From contig NC_132925.1 of NCBI RefSeq assembly GCF_047675955.1, positions 70,127,622-70,191,621 of the forward strand: a stretch of 64,000 nt of DNA, written 5' to 3'. The translations under genes were made by a program, and so were the position numbers. Source of the stretch: Chlorocebus sabaeus (taxonomy: Eukaryota > Chordata > Mammalia > Primates > Cercopithecidae). The stretch's first letter is position 1, and each line of letters starts with the position of its first letter. Shown piece by piece: positions 53,696 to 63,660 of this stretch. Below the pieces are notes generated by a model. It was not told the origin of the DNA. It saw nothing but the letters and a program-made list of their open reading frames with translations, and searched no databases.

Positions 53696-53996
53696 CTCAT
53701 TGTTAGGTAGGAATCTAGACCCAACATGGCGGCGTTACCCGGCGTAGCAGGCCTTTTGTTAAAGACTCCCTTCACCCTTGTACATACCCGCAGACTTACA
53801 TGCGTCAGAGTTCTGGTTGGGCAACCACACTCCCCCATGACCCGCAGCTCACCTGCATTCCACAAGTTCATAAACACCAGTTTCAGTTAACAGTTTCCAA
53901 AGACCCCTTCCTCATGACCCTTACTCGACTCCTGCCCTAGTAGTTTCAAGACCCCCCAGGCCCTGTTTGTACAACCAGCTTCCCTACCTCTCAGGC

Positions 53997-54004
53997 TATA
54001 AAAA
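53997..54004 (+). promoter_or_regulatory. LTR TATA box
   Basis: 'TATAAAAAG' (53997-54005) sits 75-80 bases upstream of the poly(A) signal, the expected place for the U3 promoter. Transcription would start near 54028 and run rightward into flanking DNA. Confidence 0.65.
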
Positions 54005-54078
54005 GCCCCTACCCTCCTCCCTCAGTGCGAGTTCCTCGGCCCGGACCTTTGGACTGAGGAACCTCGCCTGCGAGTCCT

Positions 54079-54084
54079 AATAAA
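54079..54084 (+). terminator. LTR poly(A) signal
   Basis: AATAAA in 'GTCCTAATAAAGGC' followed about 15-40 bases later by a T/G-rich stretch ('CCTTGTGTCTTTGTT', 54106-54120). This is the R-region polyadenylation signal of the solo LTR. Confidence 0.7.
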
Positions 54085-54168
54085 GGCTATTCTCACTGCC
54101 ATTTGCCTTGTGTCTTTGTTCCCGGTTCGGCTCCAGCCTCAGTTTACCTTCACACTCATATTGTCAAC

Positions 54169-54794
54169 CTCTATGTCAGCAATTCTCAATGTGTGATATG
54201 GGAACCCTTCAGGATCCCCCAAGACTCTTTCTGAGGAGTTGAAAAATCAAAGCCCTTTTCATTATTTGCCTCTTCTCTTCTCGTTCTCTTATGGAGTACA
54301 GTGGAGTTTTCCAGAGGCTTCATGAATCATCATGATGTCATTTCTCTGATGTCTAATGGAATGTGAGCCTCTGTATGACTAAGGAATATGAGATAGTAAT
54401 TTCCAGAATTTTTTTTTTGAGAAAGAGTCTTGCTGTGTCACCCAGGTTGGAGTGCAGTGCTGCAATCTCAACTCACTGCACCCTCCACCTCCCAGGCTCA
54501 TGGAATTCTCAAGCCTCCCTAGTAGCTGTGACTACAGATGTGTGCCACCATGCCCAGATATTTTTTTATTTTTAGTAAAGATGGGATTTGCTATGTTGCT
54601 CAGGCTGGTCTTGCACTTCTGGCCTCCAGTGATCCACCCAGCTCAGCCTTCCAAAGTGCTGGGATTACAAGTGCAAGCCATTGCACCTGGTCAATTTCCA
54701 GAATTTTCTATGGCAAGCCCTTTGGAGGGGGTTCTCAATATTAGAGTGCAAAGGAGTCCTGAGACCAAAAAGTTTGAGAACCGCTGCTCTAAGC
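54169..54794 (+). mobile_element. Internally deleted hAT-Charlie element with 8-bp duplication, split by AluJ
   Basis: The left end 'CAGCAATTCTCAATGTGTGA' (54177) and right end 'AAAGTTTGAGAACCGCTG' (54786) are imperfect terminal inverted repeats of the CAGTGGTTCTCAA type. Flanks 'CTCTATGT' (54169-54176) and 'CTCTAAGC' (54787-54794) share six of eight bases, fitting a decayed hAT duplication. Removing the Alu leaves about 320 bp, so the transposase gene is deleted. 'AGGATCCCCCAAGACTCTTT' and 'AGTGCAAAGGAGTCCTGAGA' are typical subterminal sequences of the Charlie group. Confidence 0.8.
54399..54706 (-). repeat. AluJ inserted in the hAT element, with target-site duplication
   Basis: Body 54413-54692 in antisense. 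'AATTTCCAGAATTT' occurs at 54399-54412 and 54693-54706, a perfect 14-bp duplication. 'TATGTTGCTCAGGCTGG' and 'CTGGCCTCCAGTGATCC' are AluJ-like. Confidence 0.93.
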
Positions 54795-55450
54795 AATACT
54801 ATACGGTTCAAAACACTCATAGTACTAGCAGTGAAACTTTTTATCTAGCACAATTAATTTTTATAAATATTTTACACAAACCATATACCACCTCGCTACC
54901 ATCTCATGAAAAGTGGAATGAGTATTTCATTTGATTTTAGTGATAATTTATAATTTTCCTTTATATTTAATTAAATATTTTTACCATGAAATTCCAGAAT
55001 TTGTGAATTGGGGACAATAAAGGGTCCTTTTTCCTCATCCTCTAAATTTTAAACTACTTTTGTGGCTAAAATAACAATTTCCCAAGATTAATGTTTCAGA
55101 AGATAGATGTATCAAAGTAGGTACATGAAACCTGGATATATGCAATAAAGAGCACATTTTCTGCAGAGAATTTTGAAACAACAATAAAATCAACCCAAAG
55201 TCTGTCTACCTTTTTTTTTTTTTTTTTTAGAACCATGCTCTGACAATTCCAAACAAAGTCAGTGATAAAATACTTGTCTGGCCACTACTTCAAAATAAAA
55301 AGCACTTGGACCTGAATTGATATCCTAGAGTTTGAATTGGTATCAGAATTCCTAAATTCCATCCCAGTGTGATGCCGCTGACTTGGGTCTGAAATTGTAT
55401 TTCCTCAATTCTTCCTTTAGATACCTCAAAATAAGAGTCATAATATTCAA
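54795..55450. other. Unclassified AT-rich DNA
   Basis: No repeat family or gene recognised. A T-run at 55211-55229 ('TTTTTTTTTTTTTTTTTTTAG') is not followed by Alu sequence. Confidence 0.35.
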
Positions 55451-55454
55451 TATT

Positions 55455-55760
55455 GGAACCAGGCATGGTGGCCCTTGCCTGCAATTTCAACACTTTGGGA
55501 GACCAAAGTGGAAGGATCACTTGAACCCAGGAGTTTCAGACCAGCCTGGGTAACATAGTGAGACCCCCATCTCTATAAAAAATGAAAAAATGAGACAAGA
55601 ATGGTGGCACAGGCCTGTAGTCCCAGCTACTCGAGAGGTTAAGGCAGAAGAGCTGCATGAGTCCAGGAGATGGAGGCTGCAGTGAGCTATGATTGTGCCA
55701 CTGTACTCAAGCCCAGAAAACAGAATGAGATCCTGTCTCTATACATACATACATACTCAC
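55455..55760 (+). repeat. AluJ, sense, tail turned into (ACAT)n
   Basis: 'ACCAGGCATGGTGGCCCTTG' start, 'CTACTCGAGAGGTTAAGGCA' in the right arm and 'CAGTGAGCTATGATTGTGCC' near the end; diverged like AluJ. The tail is a short tetranucleotide repeat 'ATACATACATACATAC'. Confidence 0.9.
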
Positions 55761-56029
55761 TATGTGTACAGCATCTCTGTGTCCTCATTTGAGGCCCACC
55801 CCAGTAACAGCCTCAAAGTACTCTTGATGCACTGACTCATTATAATCAAAAATCCAATGGGAACTCCAGATCACAAGACCTTCAGGATTGAAATCAATGT
55901 GAAGTTTTCACATACAAACTGTGGAGAGTCCTTTAGGTTACTGCCTTTCTCCATTCTCCAATTTCATCTTACTCTCTTCTCCCTCCCTCACTATCCAGTG
56001 GGCATATCAGACTTTTTGGTTTCTCCACA
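55761..56029. other. Unclassified non-coding DNA
   Basis: No repeat or gene assigned. Confidence 0.3.
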
Positions 56030-56420
56030 CAGATGCTCTTCAACCTCAGGCGTGCCCATGCTGTTCTTTGGCTTCGATTGTTCTTTCCCTAACTCTCCAC
56101 CTACCTGTCATCTCACCCTCCAGGCTTCCACTGAAATATCACTTCCTTAGAGGCCCTCCCTGAACAACCCATCTGAAATATAACTCCTGTTACTCTGTTT
56201 CATCATATCCACCTCCTTTACTTTTACTCCAAGGCACTGACCACCACTTGTACATTTACTTGGTGTTTTTTCTGTCTCCCTCATTGGACTGCCAACTCAT
56301 GGGGTTGGTTACCATGTCCATTTTTTTCTTCATCTTCCTGGCTACACCAGCACTTCCCATGGCACATGGTAGATGCTTAATACATATTCTGTGAATGAAT
56401 AAATGAGTGAATGAATGTTC
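56030..56420 (+). repeat. L2 3' end, sense
   Basis: 'TATCACTTCCTTAGAGGCCC', 'CCCTGAACAACCCATCTGAA', 'TGTCTCCCTCATTGGACTGC' and 'GGTAGATGCTTAATACATAT' followed by 'CTGTGAATGAATAAATGAGTG' give the L2 3' end in order. L2 is an ancient LINE. Confidence 0.85.
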
Positions 56421-56574
56421 CTTCTCCAAAGAGGACAAAACTCCACCCAAAACCATATGAGAAAAAGGCAAGTATTATTTCTAAAATGACATTGCTATTG
56501 GACCTCTTTAAAAAATCAGAGAAACTAGCAATTTAGCCTAATCCAAAGAACAACTGAGTGAAATCATTCTTATG
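56421..56574. other. Short unclassified interval
   Basis: No family recognised. Confidence 0.3.
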
Positions 56575-56850
56575 ACTGGCTTCTATGGGAAGGTAGACGT
56601 AAGAGTTCATATTGTAGATTCCATTTATAAATTCAGATATAAGAAAGACAATCAGTGAAAACGATTAAAGTATTGGTTACATCTTGGGAAGAGGCATGAA
56701 GGAGCCTTCTGAGTGGCTAGAAATGCTTGTATCTTTATCTGGATAGTGGTTACAATGGCCATAGACATATGTAAACATTCACCAAGCTATCTGCTTAGAA
56801 TTTGTGTCTGTTGCTGTATACATATTATACCTCAATTTAAAAAACCTTCC
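56575..56850 (+). mobile_element. L1M (L1MC/L1ME-like) 3' end, sense
   Basis: 'GATTCCATTTATAAATTCAG', 'GTATTGGTTACATCTTGGGA', 'GGATAGTGGTTACAATGGCC' and 'CATATTATACCTCAATTTAA' are the sense 3' end wording of old L1M elements, closing in a short A-tract. Confidence 0.7.
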
Positions 56851-59800
56851 TTGGCTTAGTTGACAAAAGATTTGACCAAAAAAGTTAACCAGACAACATT
56901 GATGCTGTAGCTTCTAAAAGTACCCAGAAGCAAATTGCTTTATAAAACATTAAATAAAAACCATGTCATCAGTGTCATCAGTTGTGCCACTGGCATCACA
57001 TGTTGGACATACACACTTTGGGAAAATGTATATATACCTTTTTAGAAGCACTACAAAGTCAAACCAATATACAGTGGCCAAGAACAACTGTGCTTTGCAA
57101 TAAATTACTTAGTGTTCACTCTTGAAACCATTTGCTCTTTTTTGTCAAAGAGCAAGAGTGGATGTCAAAAGTTTGAGCTTGTATTGTTTCCAAAAGAAAG
57201 AAACAATGCAATTCACTGGCATACTCATTGCTTCCAAATGAGGCTCGCCTCCAATAGACAAGTGGCTCATAAATTGATCTTTTTACATGGAAATTATGTG
57301 GCACTTAATTTTTCTCAGGACAAGAGCTATAAATAGAAAACAGGTCATTGATTCATGACAATAAATTATTATTATTTATGCATATTGAACATGAGATAGT
57401 GACTTGCCTTCATAAAAACCTTTTCTTCATGATTCATTGACTTCCTCCCGACCCATGAATAATGAATCCTCTAATCTCCTACAAAGAATTGGAGAAATAA
57501 AGACAAAGCAAGGGTGGGAGGAGCTTGGAGGAAAATTATTGAATTAAGGATTTACATTTTAACATAGCAGGTTTATGAAGAATGTTCTGTGGCAGTCTAC
57601 ACTAAATCAATGCTGCATAATTTGAAAAATAGCAGCCTGGTGCCTCTTTATTTCCCTTGACAAGTGTAAAGGCTGTTATTTTCACAATGGCACTGTGTAC
57701 TTTTTTGAGACTCCTTCTTACATAAAAAAGAGCCTCCTTTAAAAACCTCATATGTTAATAGTATGTGCAACCCAGTCACTTTCATATAATCCCAGAAAAA
57801 AAAAGGGTCTTTTTGCCTGTCACAGGACCTGTTTATGTCTGCTGGTTTTATTAAAATCAGGAAAGGTTCAAAGAAAATTGGACACTAATCTGTGAATTGC
57901 AACATTTGACTGTAAGAAAGACACTATGTGATTAAGAATAGTCTATGAGTTTATTATATGATTTCATGGACAAAGAAAGAAATGTTGACCATTTAAAAAA
58001 TATATCTACCAATAAATTCATTAAAGTGTGAGGTGCTAGAGTCAGGCTTTGTCTCCTCTAGAGAAACAGAAATATGGAAGATAAGCATTTATAGAGGAGA
58101 ACTGAGTAACACTGTTATAAAATAATCTCACCATATTTACGGTGTCAATAAATTCTCACAGTATCATGATTATTTCTAATTTATAGTAGAGCTGCAGCGT
58201 AATAAAATACAAAACAAAAATGAGGTTTCTTTCATGTTAAAGCACCATCATAGATCGAATTTTAGTTTTTCTCTAACATTAGATGATGTGAAGCTGAGAC
58301 CCTTGTTTAATGAGAACAGATCATTCTGCTTTTACACAATAAGATCTCCTGCTTTCAGACTCCACTAATTTGACATTCATCATCATTTGGGTAAGTGCTC
58401 AGTTAAAGTTTTCCCCTGTGGCTTCTGGTTTAGAATAGCATCTGATCAGCAGCTTTTGATGCACACTCTCACAGCTTTCCATTAAAATACATAGGAAGCC
58501 ATGATACGTGGTGAAACCCTAGAGCTATAAGCCAAACTAGGGCTGATGGTCAGCCTAGAGCTAATATGTTTCACACATTTCCACTGACTGTAATGACTAA
58601 CTAATAGGAAGTGGAAGAGCCTTTATCTGTCAGGCCCCTTCAAACTACTAGATTAGACTTACTTGTAAATCACACATATGTCCCCTATACTACAGGTGTT
58701 TACTTTTGAAGCCATCATGGTGCTGTCTTTCTCCCATTCATTCTCACTCACTCCCACCCCAGGCCGGTCTCTTTTTTACATCTAATAAGAGACCAAAGCT
58801 CCCAGAAATCAAATGGACAGGAAGCTGAGAGGAATAACAAGAGAGGACAAAGGACATGCCTCTGGTACTTGCTGGAAATTATAGATTTTTCATGTATTTT
58901 ATAAAATACTACCTAGTGGTAATAGTGCAAGATCACAACAGATCAACAGAGCTGCACTCAATGAATTTACGCAAGATCTTGAGAATAAAGATGGGAACTA
59001 TACACCCGACATTATTTTCTAAGGCTATCTCTTAGGTTAGTAGTTTTTTTTTTTTTTTTTTTTTTTTTTGAGTGCTTCACATATAAAAACAGCCTCCTTT
59101 AAAATACTCATATATTAATAAATAGCACGTGCAACCAAGAGGACAAAGTATGGATTGTCAATTCTTGCACCATATTGATTAACAAACAAGAGATTAAATG
59201 GACTCTCATTCTTCTATATGAATGAACGGGGTGGGGGGAATTCAACAGGAATCTGTGAAGAAATATGGCATAAAAAGGAAAAAAAAGTATTACCCTAAAG
59301 ATTCAGAGCTATCCTCCAAAAATGATTATGCACAAAAATGGGAAAAATCAGAAAAATGCTTGATGTCCATAATTGAATGCAAAAAGATATGACCTCTATA
59401 TGACCAAAAAGGCTGCCATAAGGGAATCAAATTGAAATGAAAATAAAATGGAATGAAAATGAGATTGATGGGCTAAGGAGCGATAATAGGAAAATCAAAA
59501 TTGCAATGGCAGAATTAAAATTTTTATATAGGATAAAAAAAGAGACAAATAGTCACTGTTGAGAATTAAATCACTGATATAGAAGATGAAGTTGAGCTGC
59601 TCTTCTAGTCTCGGCAGTAAAGGACAAAGACAATAAGACAATTCAATAGATTTGGAATGGAAATTATACCTAATCATTAATAGGTACTCCAAAGGAAAGA
59701 GCCAGAATATTTTAAATGGAAGTAATCCTGGAAAAGATAATTGAGTAAACTTTCTATAGCTGAAACAAACCAAACTGTACAAAACACTGTGTGTATAGTT

Positions 59801-60640
59801 GTGACAGGGTCACCACTGTTCAGGGTTATCAGTTAAAAATTTAATCATCCTAGAAGACTTTCTTTTTCAATAATGTATAAATCCTAAAAGGATCAGGGTG
59901 GGGGAAGAGGGGGAAAGTGGAAAAAGGCTAAGTATAAAGTAGCAAAAATTGAATTCAGCAGCAGACCTCTCTCTAGCAGTAAAGCAGTAAACATTAATGT
60001 CTCAAGAACTTATGTGATAAGTATTGTCATACAAAGCTAGCCCCAAAGGAGTAGAGTACATCTTTGTAAACCATTTTGTTTAAATTGTCTTTGTGACCCT
60101 AGAAATATATAGGTGAAATGCTATTTCACAGAATTGCTCAATCTTCCCTGGAAGGAAGAAGGTGAGGGAAGGGCATAGAGTGTAATGCTTTCAACTTTTT
60201 AAATAGAATGGCCATTATTTTCCTAACAATTCCAATAGCCTGTTTGGTGTAGAAGTGGAGGAAGATGCTTCTTCCTTTTGCATTTTTCAAACTTCAAAGC
60301 ATGGCTTCTGTTGCCTCAATGTTTTTAGTTCAAAGTTTTGAGAATTTCTGTCTTCACACTCTTTAATGGCTTCACACTGCTACAATGGCTAGAGCACAGT
60401 CCACTGACCTAATCACAATTAGTCAACAGCTCCCTCTCTGGCATTTGACTCAGGAGTCAGTAATGTGACAGTTAATATTGACTCTTATGAAAGCAGCAGC
60501 AGAATTTAGGCACTTGCGGATCTAAGCCAATTTTAATATCAGTAGAGGCTATAAGCAGCAGGCTAGTTAAACTGATCCTGTGGTCTAATTTTGACTGTAG
60601 TTCTGGACACACATCCCCTTGAGGGTTTTCTGTTTATTTT
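56851..60640. other. Long low-repeat interval
   Basis: About 3.8 kb in which I see no Alu, L1, LTR or gene. It contains an approximately 80-bp sequence present twice (57701-57772 and 59064-59139, reported separately), a T-run at 59044-59069 and AT-rich segments such as 57355-57400 ('AATAAATTATTATTATTTAT'). Frames at 57112-57336 and 59495-59782 lack domain features. It might hold conserved non-coding sequence, but that cannot be judged without alignment. Confidence 0.35.
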
Positions 60641-60938
60641 GCTTTGTTTCTGTTTTTTTGAGACAGAGTCTTGCTCAGTCACCAGGCTGCAGTGCAGAAG
60701 TGTGATCCCTGCTCACTGTAACCTCCGCCACCTGGGTTCAAGCGATTCTCCTGCCTTGACCTCTCAAGTAGCTGGGACCACAGACGCACACCACCACACC
60801 CAGTTGATTTTTGTATTTTTAGTAGCAACAGGGTTTCATCAAGTTGGCCAGGATGGTCTCCATATCTTGACCTCATGATCTGTCTGCCTCAGCCTCCCAA
60901 AGTGCTGGGATTTCAGACATGAGCCACCACGCCTAGCC
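60640..60938 (-). repeat. Alu (AluS/AluY), antisense
   Basis: 'TTTGAGACAGAGTCTTGCTC' through 'CAAGCGATTCTCCTGCCTTG' to 'ATGAGCCACCACGCCTAGCC'. Flanks 'CCCTTGAGGGTTTT' (60614) and 'CCCTTGGGTTTT' (60940) are a plausible imperfect target duplication. 'TCTTGACCTCATGATCTG' suggests late AluS or AluY. Confidence 0.9.
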
Positions 60939-61189
60939 TCCCTTGGGTTTTGAGCCTGTATCCTATACCTGATTCTGCCCTATTAATTCAGTGAATTACC
61001 TCTCTCTCCAGTGAATTTCTTCTTTGCCTAAGTACATCAGAACTGGTTACTCTTGCTTGCCACCAAGAACACTGATAGCTAATGCATTCATCAAGCTGAA
61101 TCAAACTGGTTGCAGATCCCATACTGCACTCTAATGTTAAACCAGCCTTGCATTCCTGGAGTACATTCCACTTGATCATGGAGTGCAAT
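60939..61189. other. Unclassified interval
   Basis: Possibly part of the adjacent L1M ('TTAAACCAGCCTTGCATTCC', 'CACTTGATCATGGAGTGCAA' recalls antisense L1 ORF2 wording), but not contiguous with the 3' end that follows. Confidence 0.4.
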
Positions 61190-63000
61190 TATTTTTATTT
61201 GTGGCTAGATTCTATTCTCTTATCTACACTCTTTGCAATTTTCAAGTATACAATACATTATTATTAATTATAGTCACCACGTTGTACAGTAGATCTCCTG
61301 AACTTATTGTTTTGTCTAACTGAAATTATGTACCCTTTGATCAACATCTCCGGAATAGCACATCCTCTCGCTGCTCCCTCCCTCTGGTAGCCACTCTTCT
61401 ACTCTCTGCTTCTATGAGTTTGACTTTATTTTCCACATATAAGTGATATCATACAATATTTACCTTCCAGAATTCCACTGTGTATATATACCACATTTTC
61501 TTCATTCATCTGTTGATGGACTCTTAGGTTGATTCTATGTCTTGACTATTGTGAATAATGCTATAATGAGCTTGGGAGTGCAGCTATCTCTTTGACATAT
61601 TGATTTCATTACCTTTGGACATATACTCAGAAGTGGAATTGCTAGCTCATACAGTAGTTCTGTTTTTAATTTTTTTCTCTAATCTTTTTTTCTTTGTATC
61701 CTTCATATTGAATCAGTTCCACTGATCTGTCTTCAAGTTCACTGATTCTTTTGTCATCTCAGTTCTACTAATAACTAGCCCAGCTCGTGAAATGTTCATT
61801 TTGATACTTGTATTTTTCAACTTTAGTATTTTCATTTGGCTCTTTTTAATAAATTCTATTTCTTTATTAATATTCCCTATTTGTTCAGTCATGGCCATCA
61901 TATTTTGTTGCTATTGTTCTTTAAACATGTTTTTTTCCCAATTACTTGAATATATTTATAATAGCTTCTTTGAAGTATTTTCTGTTAAATCCAACACCTG
62001 GGTCCATACAGAGGCAGTTTCTACTGACTAGGTTTTTTCCTTGAATATAGATCCCAGTCTCCTGTTTTTCCAGCTCTCATAATTTTTTATTGAAAACTGG
62101 ATATTTTAGATGACATTTTATAGCAATTCTCTCCTCGAGTAATTTTTTTTTATTTGTTGTTGTTTTAAGTAACTTACCTGTACTTAATCTACAGAACCAG
62201 ATTGTCACCCCAGTTTGCAGCCTACAACGTCTCTGCTCAGTTTTTCTTTAACTTTTATGTTTTAGTCTGTATCTGTATAAACTAGTGGTCAATCAACGAT
62301 TGATTAGTGCTTGTGCTCAAACACCTTGAGCCCATAAGGCTCCCACTCTCAGCTGGTGGTAATGTGATACTTTCAGGAAAGCATTAACAATTTGGGCATT
62401 TTTCAAGTCTGCCCAAGTATTTCCTTTCTACTGAGCTCTCTTAGTAATCAATTTTACAAATATATAAGCTACCACAAAGTCAGGGACTTGTGGAATGCTT
62501 ATTAAGCTTTTCAATAGCTAACTCGTCTCCCTATAAAGTTCTCACTAATCTTTTGATCTACAACTCATCCCAATCAGGACCACAATTACAGGCTCAGAGA
62601 GCTGTAAGATTTTCTCCTTTGCCATTGGGAACAGGTTTTCCATTCTCTGTTCTAAATCAAGTTAGCATCCTCCACCAACAAAGCTACTAGCTTTCATGGT
62701 TAATTCTGTATGGTAAAACTACTGTACTGACCAGCTCAGGGTGTGGTATGGCGGTGGCCATAGGCAAGAAAGCCATAGACTCCTACAGTTCTTACCTGAA
62801 ATTGTGCAGTCTTTCACGAATATATGATTGTCCATTTGTTGTTTCTGTTTGGTTGATTTCTAGGGCCCTGAAATGACTGTTTTTGACAATTCTGTCCAAC
62901 TTTATAGTCGTTTTCTGGAAAGAGGATTTATTGACCTCCTTAGTCTTTTATAGCCAGAATCTATACCACCTCCATTTTTGTATGCCTTTTGTCTTTTGAT
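61190..63000 (-). mobile_element. Antisense L1M/HAL1-like sequence lacking most of ORF2
   Basis: 61190-61670 is an old L1 3' end in antisense ('GTAGATCTCCTGAACTTATT', 'CTCTGCTTCTATGAGTTTGA', 'CATCTGTTGATGGACTCTTA', 'GAAGTGGAATTGCTAGCTCA'). At about 61675 it switches to 'TCAAGTTCACTGATTCTTTT', 'ATTTTCATTTGGCTCTTTTT', 'ATTGAAAACTGGATATTTTA', wording from the ORF1/5' part of L1M or HAL1, continuing to about 63000 ('ACTTTATAGTCGTTTTCTGG', 'GAGGATTTATTGACCTCCTT'). So either ORF2 is deleted or two fragments abut. A minus-strand frame at 61713-61901 ('MTEQIGNINKEIEFIKKSQM') is coiled-coil-like and fits ORF1. Confidence 0.7.
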
Positions 63001-63329
63001 TGCAGGTTCCTCAAAATATAGAATTGTCAGAGCAAGTCCTCGGACACCAACAACTTTTTCTATTGCAGATTCTTACTTGAAAACATTTTATTGTCTCTTC
63101 TTGGTTCCCAAAAAATTGGTTGCATAACCCTATGAGAGGTGCGACTTGTCCAACTCTTTTACTCTATCCTTCCCTGGTTTCCCTGCACAAATAAATGGCT
63201 ACTGACTCCAAGCAGAAAAGCATGGTGGGACACTTATAGAAGCTTTTCTATGAAAGACTGTGGAGAGAAATTTAATCACATATCACTCAGCAAAAACAAA
63301 GAATAAATCCCCATTCATTAATTATTCCT
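63001..63329. other. Unclassified non-coding DNA
   Basis: No repeat family or gene recognised. Confidence 0.3.
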
Positions 63330-63660
63330 TTTCCTCAGTTTTATTGAGGTATATGAAACATAACAATTGTATATATTTAAGGTGTATGTATGTATGACAC
63401 GATGCTTCGATATCAGTATGCATTGTGCAGTTATTACCACAATCAAGCCAATTAACACATCTATTACTTCACATAGTTACTTTTTTGTGTGGTAAGAATA
63501 CTCAAAATCCACTATTGTAGCAAATTTGAAGTACATAACAAATTATTAACATAGTCACCATGCTGTACATTAGGATCCAGAACCTATTCATCTTTAACTG
63601 CAAATTCATACCCTTGGACCGGTACTTTCCCATTTCCCTCACTCCTGCAACCCTTGGTAA
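63330..63660 (-). mobile_element. L1M (L1MB/L1MC-like) 3' end, antisense
   Basis: 'CAGTTTTATTGAGGTATATG', 'ATATTTAAGGTGTATGTATG', 'GTGCAGTTATTACCACAATC', 'CTATTACTTCACATAGTTAC' and 'AGTCACCATGCTGTACATTA' are in the order expected for an antisense old L1 3' UTR. Confidence 0.85.

Larger units (their letters stand above)
53701..54154 (+). mobile_element. Solo LTR of a class I-like endogenous retrovirus, well preserved
   Basis: A 454-bp block begins TG ('TGTTAGGTAGGAATCTAGAC') and ends CA ('GTTTACCTTCACA'). The pentamer CTCAT lies directly on both sides (53696-53700 and 54155-54159), so this is a clean insertion. It contains a TATA box and an AATAAA signal in the correct spacing for U3-R-U5, and many CpG sites remain. 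No internal retroviral sequence is attached, so it is a solo LTR. I do not recognise the family with confidence; it is not THE1, MLT1, LTR12 or LTR7-like. The CpG content and clean duplication suggest a fairly recent insertion. Confidence 0.85.
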
